The notes beneath the pieces are model-generated. The model was not told the origin of the DNA and did not search any database. It saw nothing but the letters and a program-made list of their open reading frames with translations. Made by a program: the position numbers and the translations under genes. DNA of 64,000 bases from Thuidium tamariscinum (taxonomy: Eukaryota > Streptophyta > Bryopsida > Hypnales > Thuidiaceae): contig OZ019759.1 of assembly GCA_947034885.2 (NCBI GenBank), forward strand, positions 4,342,501 to 4,406,500. Reading direction: 5' to 3'. This document shows, in pieces, positions 24,605 through 36,297 of the stretch; the first letter of the stretch is position 1; every line of letters starts with the position of its first letter.

Positions 24605-26870
24605 GTATTCCAGTGTTTCACTGCCGTCAGATGTAAACAATGGCTAGGGTTTTGGTGACTAAGGGTTAGGCGACTCGTGTTTTTCCCTATTTGGGTCTAC
24701 AAGTCTCCCTGAATAGGAATTTAAAAATAAAAATTCGAGTAGTCTCAATAAATGTTATTTCCTGAATATTAAGACCTCTCTTCATGCATACAATGTTTCG
24801 AGAAAGGTGTCAAATGAAATGAACCCATCAAACAGTTTAAGATATATATAGAGAGTTTCAAATATGTATATATATACACACACACATATGTTTTGCTTTT
24901 TTCTTTGATTCTCCAAGAAAAACAATGTGTACATCCATGTATGTATGTATATATGGATTAGCTATGATATCAAAAAATTAAAATCCATGAAGGGTCAATC
25001 CTTTCTTGCAAAAGAAGTACAGAGAACTTCCATTCCTATACGAATAAAGATGGGAATTTTTTAAATCTTCCTTTCTTCACATATAACAATAGCATGTTAT
25101 CCGTCAGTAGGATGAAAACAGGTAGAAATAATATCAACGTTTTTGCCCACATGCATCACAAGAATTAGTATTGTGAAACTTTTCTTTACTTGCACCCCTT
25201 ATGTTTTTTCTTGAAAGAAATTTTGGCTTACGAAAAACAAATAGCATTGTCACAAACACCATTTCTTCCTCAATGCATTTTCTTCCACACAAGGTTTGGT
25301 GGGTTGTGCAAATTTTTTAGTTCTTCTACACTTCATGTTTCTTTGTTAAAGAAATATTGCTTAAGTAAACCATTATATTGTAGGTTACACAGTATGCAGT
25401 ATTCACCCCATTTTTTTGGTTCATCCATTTTCCTTTGTGCAATGTTTCGTGGTTTGTGCAATTTGTTTATGTTCTCGGTCTCCTCTTATTTCATTCTTAA
25501 AAACATTTTGCTTGATCTCAACTGTTGTGTTTATGACTTTTGGTACACACTACACACCCCAATTTCTGTGGTGATCCACTTTTCTTTGTGCAAATTTTCA
25601 GCTCTGTTCAATTTTTGGGGTTTTTGGACACGTTGTGTTTTGTTTTTTCAATCATTGTGCTTGATCACAACCAAAATGTTTTGGTTCAGAGTGTACTACC
25701 CATTTTTTTGGATGATCCACTTTCCTTTGTGATGAAATTTGTGATCCGTGCAAATTTTTTGGATTCTAGTCACCTCATGCTTAGTCCTTGGAGAAGTTTT
25801 ACTTCTATAAAGGGTCGTGTTTTGTTATACACTGCACACACCATTTTTCGGAGGGATCCATTTTCCTTTACCCAAGGTCTCGTTGTTTAGGAAATTTTTT
25901 TGGGTTTAGGGTCCTCCTGTTTTGTTCCTTGAAACTCTTCGGTAATCCTAAAACATAATTTTCTGTTACAAAGTATATACCCCATTTTTTTTGGGTCATT
26001 TTCCCTAGTGCAACATTTCATGGTTTGTGCAAATTCTTTTGTTCTAGCACACCTCAAATTTCGTTCCTTCAACCATTTACCTTTACGTAAACCACAATGT
26101 TTTGTTACAGAACCAATTTTTTGGGGTGATCCAAGATTCTTTCTGCAAGGTTAGGTGGAACCCATTTTTTTGGATGATCCAATTTTATTTCTGCAAGGTT
26201 AGGTGGTCTATGAATTTTCTTGTTCTAGAGCATTTCATGTTTCGGTCTTTAGAACATTGGATTCATCGAAACCAAAACGTTTTTGCAGTAACACTGGTTT
26301 AGGTGGTCATCCATCTTACTTTATCAAATGTTTGTTGGTTTAGGAAATTTTTGGGTTCTTCTACAACTCATATTTCGTATTTTTAAACCTTTTCCTTCAT
26401 ATAAACCAAGATGGTGATGTATACACCGTGTTCGGTCTACTGATCTATTTTGTTCTTTTCAAGTTTTTTTTTTGGGGGGGGGACATTTCTGTGTTTCTTG
26501 ACTAGTCACATTTTGCTCCTTAAAACATTTTCTTCTATCTAAACCAAATTTTTTTTATACACATACACATTTTGGGGGGTTATCCATCTTGCTTCATACT
26601 AGGGTGGATGCACTTGGAATTTCTATATGTAGTTGGACACTCGACACCTCATGTTTTGCTCTTTCAAACATTTTACTTCAGGAAAATTAAAATATTTTAG
26701 TATACACACCATTTTCTGGAGAGATCTGTTTTCATTTGTACCAGGCTTCAGTGGCGTGCCCATTTCTTCCTCCTGCACACATTTTGCTTCAAAAAGTTTT
26801 AGTACACAACCCATTTCTTTCTTTTACATTTTTATGCACGCGTACCCTCAAATATAGAATTTTTATGCAT
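24605..26870 (+). repeat. Internal diverged copy of the left terminal repeat
   Basis: Direct-orientation copy of the terminal repeat beginning at ATTCCAGTGTTTCACTG (left arm equivalent near 15337) and running through the same order of blocks: ATACAATGTTT..GAAAAAGGTGTC, an AT run, AACTTCCATTCCTATACGAA, then diverged 142-bp units (for example CACACCCCATTTTTT). It lacks the outermost ~360 bp, including the GGTGTACAC end. It is far more diverged than the two outer arms are from each other and sits directly before U2. Confidence 0.75.
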
Positions 26871-28184
26871 ATAGATTTCTCTTTATCATTCCAATGTGCT
26901 ATAGGGGAATAAAAAGATTATGTTCTCAGAACATTTCTGGCACTCTTCTATAGGGAATATGTAGTCATAAATATACTTTGATGTCTCCTCTGAGACCTAT
27001 TTTTTCATGTCGTAAAAAATAAATAAATTTCATTGACATATAGGTTTTATTTTCTAAGAAAATCATAGTGCTTGGTAGAAAACTTGGAAATTTGTGATGC
27101 GGTTAGATTTTTTATATGAAGAATCAGATGTCAAGGCAGCCATAAACCAAATTTTATAGGGAAATTCAATTTTTTATGGCTCTAAATTTGAGAACGACAT
27201 TCGTTATTTAGGGTGTTTGGTGGCTGGGGCACCCTCGGCATGCATCACGTCACCTTGGAGTGAGGTCTGGACAACTGCGAGCCTTAGTGAATCCACTTCT
27301 GTCGATCGATGAGACGGCATACGGCATTCCGTACAGTGCACGGAAAAGGTGGCGCAGTGTTTCGACTACGTCGTAGGCTTCCAAGTTTTGGGTTTCTTGA
27401 ATTGTTGTGGACTCGTTGCTTTCTATAGTTCTTTCAAATGAGACTTACTTCACTGCACACAAATTTTGGACGTAGTTGGTGGCAAGTGCTTGCGCTGCCT
27501 TTTCTTAGGGTTTAGGTGCTTACAAGCACCGCTTTGCCTATATTCTTACAGTGAATGCGTTCCTAATTGTAGGGCGAAATCATTACCTTTGCAGCGCTTG
27601 GGACACGTGTGAAGCCCATCGCTTCGGAAACTACTCAAGAGCGGTCTTCGAATCATCAACCACTCAACGTTTGTCTTCACTCCTCACGGGCGCATAGGTT
27701 CTCTTTTCACCATCTTGTACTGCTCTTGCGTTCGATTTTCTGTTGGGTTGAGGCATTTCAATTTCACGGCACTTGTTGCATTCGAGATTAGGGGCTGCGT
27801 TTGCACGTCTTGCCGGTAGACTGCATGGTCAAAGCTTAGTCAAATTTCTTGTATTCAGGAGCGCAGTTATTCAGGCGGTCCTCATTCCGTGACACAACAG
27901 TGATGCACGTTTTTAGTACCAACTCCGTTAGTCTTACAACGTTGAAATGCGTCTCAGTTTGGAGAAACAAAGGTTAGGTGATTCAGTTCTGGATGCTTGC
28001 AAGGACATGGCGTAGCAAAAGCACTTAATCAATTGAAGTCCGCCTAGGGTTTAGAGTTCAGATATGCCTAGGGAGGGAATACAAAGACCTCTTCGTCATG
28101 ATGCAGCTAGCAGAATCAAGGAAAGGGGTCGTTAAGAATTCGTAGTTCAATGGTACTAATCATACTTCTTCTGATTGGTGGTAG
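26871..28184 (+). other. Leader region of U2
   Basis: Between the internal terminal-repeat copy and the first recognisable U2 exon. It becomes GC-richer from 27200 and includes weak frames (27609, MKPIASETTQ) that may be the decayed first exon, not established. Confidence 0.3.
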
Positions 28185-31100
28185 GGCTAGGGCACAGTAT
28201 GTGGATGCTTACTTGTACTATGAACTAGTGTTTCGTTTGGTTCAACAAGTAGGCTGGACTAACTGGTTCAGTGGTATAGGTGTTTCCATCAAACTCTATT
28301 GCTGCACATGCGACATGGCAAAGCTCAAGAAAACTGTTATTATCAGAGAGGTCAACGGCCGAAGGGCGCAGAAATCTGTGGGTGTTCCTGGTGGAGGTAC
28401 TTCAAAGGTATGCAGTGTCTCAATTCCATTTTCTAGTTCCCTGTGTTTGTCCAATGTGCTTTGTTACTTAGATAGGAAGACATTGTGACGTCTTTGACAT
28501 GAGGATCGATTTTGCAGGTTGACCCTCCAGGATCAAGTGCAAGAGTACAACCTCTTGCACTAAGTGAGGGTTTTTTTCAGGAAGTAACAATTGACAATCG
28601 TTCTTATAATGTCAACTACGGGTCCGCATCAGAGTTTGCCAGGTTGTTGCAGGAGTGCGCAACGGAGGTAGCGACTGATATCTCTCGTGCTGTAGACCCT
28701 GTCAGGTATTACTTCCAGTGCATTCACTGTGGTGACACATCATTCACCAATAAAATGCGCTTGAATCGACACCGTTTCATGTCATAGTGTCCTGCTGTGA
28801 AGGATGACATAGGGAATCCTATGCGATTACTGCCTTACCCAGATCAAGGAAGAGGACAAGGGAAGGTTACAGAAATGATGCGGAAGGGGAAGGCTGTGGA
28901 TGTGGAGGCCAGGGTGGCTCACCAAATAAGTAGCCTCCACTCAAGCAGCCTCAACCAAGGTTACGGTGCAGGCTTCTCACTCTAGGGGTGGTGCAGACAC
29001 GATTCCAAAGGGGACAAGGCGAGCATCATCTGCAATGGCCATTGTAGATGCTGCCAAAGACGGCAATGTCAAGAAAGTGAAGAAGGGTCAGGAGGAGGGT
29101 ACCAAGTCTACGAAGGAGACAGTGCTTGCGTTGATGAAGGAGGGCAAAGGCGGGCAGCAGGTTCCACCAAAGAGTTCGCATGACACTAGGCATCAACAGA
29201 AGGTCATGTGCTTCAGTGAGGATGTGGCACCTATATACAGAATACAAGGCATTGCTGAGGACAACGACTCTGAAGATAGCGTAGGGGACTTTCAGACACC
29301 ACTGCCCATGAAGAAAAAAGATGTGGTTCCCAAGACTACACTTTGTAGGTCACGTTTACGATCACACACACGAGAGCTTGAGCCGCTCTTTGAAAAATGT
29401 AACACCATTGGCCACGCATCGCTTGGAATTGTCTCTGACATTGCTTCGCAAGTGCGATTACAAGATAAGGGTTTAGGGTTGATGGCTGATCCAGTCTAGA
29501 GTGCTCAAGTGCCGCCACAGAAGACAACAAAGGAAGGATTCAGTCAGAAATCCAAAAAGAAATTGAAAGGTGCCTTGGGAGGAGTTCTTCAAAAAGGACT
29601 AGCGAAACATGGCAAGGGTCCACTTCTAATGACAGGAAAGAAGGATAAACGGAGGGTACTGGTAACCTCTGACAGTGCCGAAGGATCCCCTACCCGAGAT
29701 GTGTCTTCTAAAGACGTTCAAAACACTGGGGACTCACCAAATGGAGGTATACCTGAAGATTTTTCTGTGGGTGGTGATGATAGCTATGAATGTCACAGGG
29801 CAGAAGATGATGAACTTATAGCTGTGATCGTTGCATCGCTGGGAGAGGAGCCACCTGTGAAAGCTATAACGACGGGAGATTCCCTCAAGCTGCAGGAATT
29901 GAAGGAACCAGCTTTGGCAGCACCGCTTCAGCAAACGTGCCCTTCTATAGTCACAACAACTTCACCACATTCTTTTGCAGTGACACTATGTGTACAATAG
30001 TCTTCTCCAATTGCTCAGCCGTTGACTCAGCCCAAACAAATACCTCGAAGTAGAAAACGTCCCCCTAGTGTTTCGGGTAGCCCTTCTGTTACACTCGCAG
30101 AGGAGTCGGACCAGAAACGGAGAAAGAAGGTTACGAATTTGGCTATTGTTGAGTGGACAGGGAGTTTTGAAGGGCACCATGAATTGCATCAATATTGGCT
30201 TAGTGGAGTAGGTACGCCAAAAACTAAAATGCATCATCCAAATCTCCCGAATTGCATACGCTGCACGACTGGAGCAGCTCAATAGAGAAGAATGAGAAGT
30301 AAGGATGGCCGCTCGCAAGAAGGCAACGACGTTGGCAGAAGAGAGCCCTAGTCCATTGAAGCCAGTCTTCCAGGAGCCTCCTAATGTATTTTACTTGCTT
30401 GAAATTCAGCCACAACTACTAGATTGGACTTGGGAAGGTCAGTCTGAAGCTGAGTTTAAGGAGCGGTTCGCAGAGTCATGGGCCTCCAAGACTTTCCAAG
30501 CTACTACAAAGGAGTGCATTGTGTAGTGGTCATGTGAAGCTAAGGTAAGAGAAATGCTAACTCCCTTACGTCATTAGTTCCCTTCTATATGTGTTCAGAT
30601 TTTCTGTTGTCCTCAATTGTTGTGTAAGTGGACATTCATTTGGTTCTTTGATATTTTGGACCTCAGTCTATGAATTTCATGTGGTTCTTTTGTTTCAGGG
30701 TGTTTGTTCTTTTAAACCAGAATTTTATAGTTTTTTTTTCGTATGCATTGATTGACAATTTCTTGTAAGGCAATTTGTAATAGGAGGAGGACTACAGTAC
30801 AACAGTTTTGGCTGTTGGACAAGCCATGAAATCCCTGTGCCACAGTGTGAAATACAATGAGGTTCCACCAGACATTTCACTGCTTGGAACATACTTGTAG
30901 TATGTGAGAGATCTTGCAAAGTACAAAGAGAAATGTCGGTGTCATGCGTCTGAGCTCAAGGCAAAACAGGAGGGCATCATACGTGAGGCCGTTACAGAGT
31001 TTCGACAACAAACGCAAAGAAAACGTGAGCAGTTTGTGTGGGATTGGTGCCCCATTTGGTATGTCATCTCAGAGCAGAAAGAACTACTACAGAAATTGCC

Positions 31101-33460
31101 TCCCATGCCTTGGCGTCATGATGGTAAGTGATGATTTATCTTCTGTATACTATTACAGTGTTTCATTCATGCCAGCTCAGTGTTTTAGTGTCACATTTCC
31201 AAAACTGGGGCTAATACAATGCTTACCAACTTTGCAGATGAGGAGGATGAGGAAGTTCGACGCCTTCTCGTTGAAGAGACCTTCAAGAGAATTAAGCCAG
31301 CGGCATTTATCCAAGTGTTGCGAATTGCCCTGCACACTATATTCGGGAGGTGGCGGCAATTGACGTGTCCCATTTTTGGAATCAGTCATTCTTTGCTTAA
31401 AACGATTTGTCAAAGGCAGAGAGACATTGTGCACGCCCTGTCAGTGTTTACCTTGGAATCTCCCTTCCAATTCTCCGGTATGGCGTCATATGAGGCAGAC
31501 ATGCTTCATACGGCCATTATGAGGGATGTCAAGCTTATTTGTGAGGGAAAAGAAGATAGAGTAATGGAGAATATATTACAGTGGGTGCAACATGTTCAAC
31601 TGCGTGCTTTACAAGATCTTGCGCGTGACTACCCTGTTGCCTTCAGGTCGTGTTGGACAACAGTGTTTCATGAACACTGGGGAGACCAAGCTCAGTATTA
31701 GACGAAGTGCCTCCATATGCGTGAGGACTTTGACATTGGTTGGATAAATGTCCAGTGTATGCCCACATGGGCTTCCAAGGTTACAGAGACGTGTGAAAAG
31801 ATCTTGGAGCTTGTTAATTCAATGGAGGTGGCATTTCAAGAGGATGAGGACGCAAGGTGGGCAATGTATCGTACTTCAGCCGTGTAGTGTCGCGTGACAG
31901 AGGATGTCAAAATACCGCAGCTGAATTCGGAGACTACGGTCAACGCTACTCCTGTTGAGCCCTTCACTCTGTCTCAACTGCCGTCTGCATTGCACATCGA
32001 TGACATTTGTACACAAGATCTCAATATGTGTGTCCAAAGCATCGCAGAGACATCGACAACGTTGGTTAGGCTGGTTTGCAAGGAGTCATTTGCAGTTGAG
32101 GACAGCTTCTGTCTTGTGGAAGCTACTCCTCGAAGCCTTATTGCAAACTTTATAGCACTTGACAGCGCTAACCCAAACTCGAGTGTGGTGTCAGGTGCAG
32201 ATTCTGTAAATGACATGGGTGTGAAGTGCGTGGCCAAAGCAGGCATACCTGTACAGGTTCCTCGTGACGAGGATGCCTCCACTGCTGAGGATGATTCACA
32301 TACAGGAGAAGACGAGTCCATAGAGGACAAAGTGTAACAACTTACAAGTGTTGATTCTGACCTCGAGAGTGCGCGTCGGCTTACTAATAGGAAAACTGTA
32401 ACATTTCCCCCACTTTCCACTATCCCAGTGGACGACAAACGCATTTCTAAGCTTTCTATACCGAAGACCTATGAACACTTCGAGATAGACGAACTCATGG
32501 AGGCCTTGCCAAGGTATAATACCTTTTCATCTTGACCTTCTTATGTCTGTGTTTTGAAGCAGTGGCGTTCAAACGCTTTTTTGGAAACACGGGGGCCTGA
32601 ATGCAAGAAAACTCTTTCTTTGCAGGAATGGCAGAGGGGATCGTGATGTGGGTGCAATTTACTTCTTTGGATCGGATAAAGACTTGATACTAGTACAGGT
32701 GACTGAAGTAGAAGAACTACGAAGTGCTAGAAAATATCTTGGACAAAATATGATGGATCTTCTCTGTCGCCGTCTTTGGTAGAGTCTAACATCTGCGGCG
32801 CGAGGCCGGCTATTTATAGCCTCGTCCTATATGCAAATCCCTCCTGGAAAATTGTGGGAATCATAGACAGACGAGGCACTTGTGAAGTGGGGTCGACAGT
32901 TTCTTCTACCCTCACGAATTTTTGGACACTGCCCTCGTCTAATGCAAGTGCTGATTCCATACGTTGATTCCGCACACTGGTCACTACTTGTTTTAACAGA
33001 GACATCAATCTTGCACATGGACAGTGCAAGTATGCACAAAGATTTGGTGGAGAAAGACTTTGGCCGTCGGCTTTGGAAGGTTTGGCAACTCCTATACAGC
33101 CCCCCATTGACCTCGCAACCTGAGTTGAAGAAGATTCTAGTGTTTCGTCAAAGAGGGAATTATGAATGTGGTTTCATTGTGCTTCGTTTCATTGAGCTGT
33201 ACATTCGAGTCTACCATGGCAATGAACTTGCTCTTGAAATGTCACAGGCTGACGCCTTTTTCCGCTCTGAGGTAATGGCGGAGGCAAAACCTGCAACTAT
33301 GCAGAAGCATGTTATAGCTGCAGTTGCAGATGAACTCAGTCATCACTCAGTTGCTGACTCGTATGGGCGACCGTTTCGTCTAACCTATGATGCGGTATTA
33401 GGCGAGGCATCCCCCGTAGTTTTTACTGAGGAGGATGCAGTTGTCCACGTAGAGGCGTGA
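28185..33460 (+). pseudogene. U2: transposon Ulp1-like (C48) protease gene, broken
   Basis: Five exons parallel to U1: 28185-28407, 28518-30544, 30784-31123, 31238-32513 and 32625-33460, all with GT-AG borders. It keeps the Cys motif (YCCTCDM), the C2HC-like finger (CIHCGD...RHRFMS then stop for the usual Gln-Cys), the VEWTGSFEGHHELHQYWLSG block, DWCPIWYVI, the helical block (WRQLTCPIFGISHS) and a full Ulp1 domain. Stops with sister-copy evidence are TAG at 28785, 30524, 30898, 31699, 31885, 32780 and 32864; all correspond to Gln or Trp codons elsewhere. Other breaks: TAG at 29497 and 29998, TAA at 32335, and frameshifts near 28930 and 30255. It follows the internal terminal-repeat copy at 24.6-26.9 kb. 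Sequence is well diverged from U1, so U1 and U2 are old duplicates. Confidence 0.75.
32882..33460 (+). CDS. U2 protease-domain reading frame, catalytic residues intact
   Basis: The longest unbroken piece of U2 contains the whole catalytic core. His is in AHWSLLVL (33075 is downstream; codon 32975-32977), Asp in HMDSAS (33020), Gln in FRQRGNYECG (33149) and Cys in the same motif (33167). The His-Asp-Gln-Cys order and spacing suit the C48 (Ulp1/SENP) family. It ends with a normal TGA after about 97 further codons. As an isolated ORF it would start at an internal Met (32882) and lack the N-terminal part of the domain, so expression as such is doubtful. Confidence 0.6.
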   Translation: MKWGRQFLLPSRIFGHCPRLMQVLIPYVDSAHWSLLVLTETSILHMDSASMHKDLVEKDFGRRLWKVWQLLYSPPLTSQPELKKILVFRQRGNYECGFIVLRFIELYIRVYHGNELALEMSQADAFFRSEVMAEAKPATMQKHVIAAVADELSHHSVADSYGRPFRLTYDAVLGEASPVVFTEEDAVVHVEA

Positions 33461-34654
33461 AGTTATAGTGTCTGTTTGGTTTTCTGTAGTTGTATTCTAG
33501 TGTTTTGTACCGTGTCCAATGTTTCACTGGTTCTCTACTATCTTCTCTTCCCCTGAATTTGTACAATGATTGGTTAGCCAAATTATATTCTTCATTGTAT
33601 CATTCTCAGGTTAATTTATTAATACCATTCTTAGGTTAATTTATTAATACCATTCTTATCTTCATTCTATGATGTTGTCATATGAAGAACCCCAAAAGAT
33701 GTACTGACATGAAGCCATTTTTAAAACGCATATTGTAATATACCCAAAACAGTGGATGTAAAGTTGATTTTCAATATGTAGTGCTTCTTGCATTTTTTGT
33801 TGCTCCAAATGATGTTTTTGTTACTAGATCTTCGTCCACTTTATCTGTTGTTGCCCATTTCAAATGTTTCAGTGTGACAAATGAGCCGCATTGCAAGTGA
33901 GGTAGCTTGGTTTGAAGACAACAGCAATGCCCAGCTTCACAAGTATGACAGCTTTTTCACAGTTAACGGAGAAGTCAGTTTTTTGTAGCCAAATACTTGA
34001 TGGAGTTGTAATTCAAGTCTTTGGCAACTGAGAAGCATTTCTAATGTTTCATAATTATGACGGTGTTAACCTTAAAAGCGTGTAGTGCTCAGTGAGTACA
34101 ACAAACACTTATTTCTGTGAAGACAATGAATAATGATTTCTGGGAAATGAAACCATAGGACAAATCAAGGGAGTCCTTCACTCCGGCATACTGAACATTT
34201 CCTACAGGATTGTTTTCGTAGGAAGTGCCCTCTTACACAGATTTTGATGTAGTTATAAGAAAACAAAGTTCCATTGAATAGAACACACCTCAGAACGCCG
34301 TCTCGGAAATTATATGAGGGAGTACTTTTCAATGAAAACGATAAAGAAGAAGTACCTTGTCACCTATGGCACTAAGTATTACCATCTTAAATTCCTTTGA
34401 TAAATGAGTAGGACAACGCAGTGGCACTGAATTTATTAGATTGAAAATATTGTAGCCATCCTTGTCATTGCCATAGATCAAACTTGAAGTGTACTCTGGA
34501 ACCCAAAGAATGGGCTACGAAAAGAAGGAATGCAATTTACATTGCAAAAATCAAAATTGTAGCATTGTCCAAAGATAATTGTAGTGCCTGAAGGAACTTT
34601 TGCATGCCTAAAACTATTCTAAATGCTCACATACACTTCTAGTTTGATGTACTT
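33461..34654. other. 3' flank of U2 with one 25-bp duplication
   Basis: Non-coding, AT-rich. A perfect-looking 25-bp tandem duplication (GGTTAATTTATTAATACCATT core) lies at 33605-33654. Nothing else seen. Confidence 0.4.
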
Positions 34655-35390
34655 AGAATTTTCATTTCCATAGCAATAAAGATGGGACTTACAGAAATCC
34701 TCATTTTTTCACATCTCACAATAGCATCTTATCTGTACTTAGAATGCAAACATGTAGAAATAATATCAACATTTTTGCCTGCATACATTGCATGGTGTGG
34801 TAGTGTGGGAATTTATTGTCCTTTTATCCCTCATGTTTATGTCTTGAAAATATTTTGGCTTGCGTAAAAGAAATTGTATTTTTACACACACCAATTCTTT
34901 TGGTCATCCATTATATATTGTGCAAGGTTTCGTGGTGTGCTACGTTGATTGTTCTTGGACACCTCACATTTCATTGTTTCAAACATTTAGCTCTTCGTAA
35001 ACCACACTATTTTGTGCACACCCCATTTCTTTCCTTGATTCATTTTGCTATATAGAAGGCTTAGGTCTTCAAGAATGTAGGAGATTTTCATTTCATGGAC
35101 ATCGTGTGTTTTTGTTTGAAACAATTTCCTTCGAAGAAGCTAAATTTAATTTTTGCACACCCAAATTTTTTTTACGGATCTATTTTGCTTTCAACGAGCT
35201 TTACAATCGTGGTAATTTGTTTAGGTCTTCGACACTTAATTCTTGTTCCTAGAGACAACCTACTTTACCTTAACTAAAATCGTTTAGTACACCCCCCATT
35301 GTTTTGGGTGATCTTTGAGGAGGTACAATATTTTTTTTTCTAGAAGTCATGTTTATTTAGATTCATTGCTTTTTTCATTTTTTTTAAATT
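34655..35390 (+). repeat. Third, partial copy of the terminal repeat
   Basis: Direct-orientation fragment starting at ATTTTCATTTCCATAGCAATAAAG (left arm equivalent near 15772). It includes the TTTTTGCCTGCATACATTGCA block, the TTTTTACACACACCAATTC junction and a few diverged 142-bp units. It stands upstream of the transposase gene, as the other copies stand upstream of U1, U2 and U3. Confidence 0.7.
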
Positions 35391-36297
35391 TTTTAGAGAA
35401 AGGAAATAATAGATTCAGTGTTTTGAGGCAAACTACATGCCCAGTCACCTCATGCATGACCAATGCATGAATTGTAATGACCCATCCATATCATCATAAT
35501 ACATGCTATGTATGATGGAGCATGTTGCCTCGTAGTTTGTACTGGCTGCAATGCTACAACCTCGTGTTCAGTGCCAATTCAAACGTATATAACATTGTTC
35601 TGCGTGAAGGTTAGGGTTTAGGGCGGCTAGGGTAAACACCTTCGGTGATTCTGGATTGTATCGTCGCTTCACTAGTTCCACCGTGATGTTTTGGGGTACA
35701 AGCTCGTACGTTGTATTCTCTATTCTAATATAGAGTGAAGGCGTAGCTTTGGGAGAAACAAGTGCTGGATTCTGGTATTGCAACTGAAATTTTTACATTG
35801 TTGTTTTCTTTTTGAATTTCGTGAATTGTTGTGTTGCGCTTGACTATGCTCTCCTATGAATTTCCATATTGCGGTTGGATGCATGGACTACAGAATTGTT
35901 GTATTATAGTTCAACGTCTAAACTCCTGAATTACTGTATTTTGTCTCAATACAAACATTTGTCAATTACTGTATTCCGAATTAGGGTGTTCTCTGTTTAG
36001 TTCCTAAATTGTACTGTCAGTGGGTTTTCAATTTTAATATTGCATTTCAATTGTATTGCAGACTTAGAGTTTAGAGTAATCACAGTCATTGTCTTCTGCA
36101 CTGAAGTTTAGGAATTAAGAAACTTTCGCAACCGAGATGTAGGAGACATTACTTTCTCATGAATTGTGCATTAGGGTTTAGGGTCGGGATTTTGGGGGTG
36201 GGCGGTCCTCTATTTCAAGTAGTATCAGTTGCCATAGTGGAATGAGATAAGAGTGATGTATATGCATGCTAGCCTGAATGCCTTCCTCTTAATTGAA
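35391..36297 (+). other. Leader region of the transposase gene
   Basis: Non-coding, with TTTAGGG fragments and several loose repeats of GAATTNTTGTATT between 35820 and 36010. A 3' splice site (TTGAATTCAG) at 36297 leads into the first recognisable transposase exon, so this stretch is probably leader plus intron. Confidence 0.4.

Noticed and set aside
18570-33460. Reassigned TAG codon in these genes
   Set aside because: TAG stands for both Gln and Trp positions, sister copies carry normal codons there, and frameshifts are also present. Decay is simpler.
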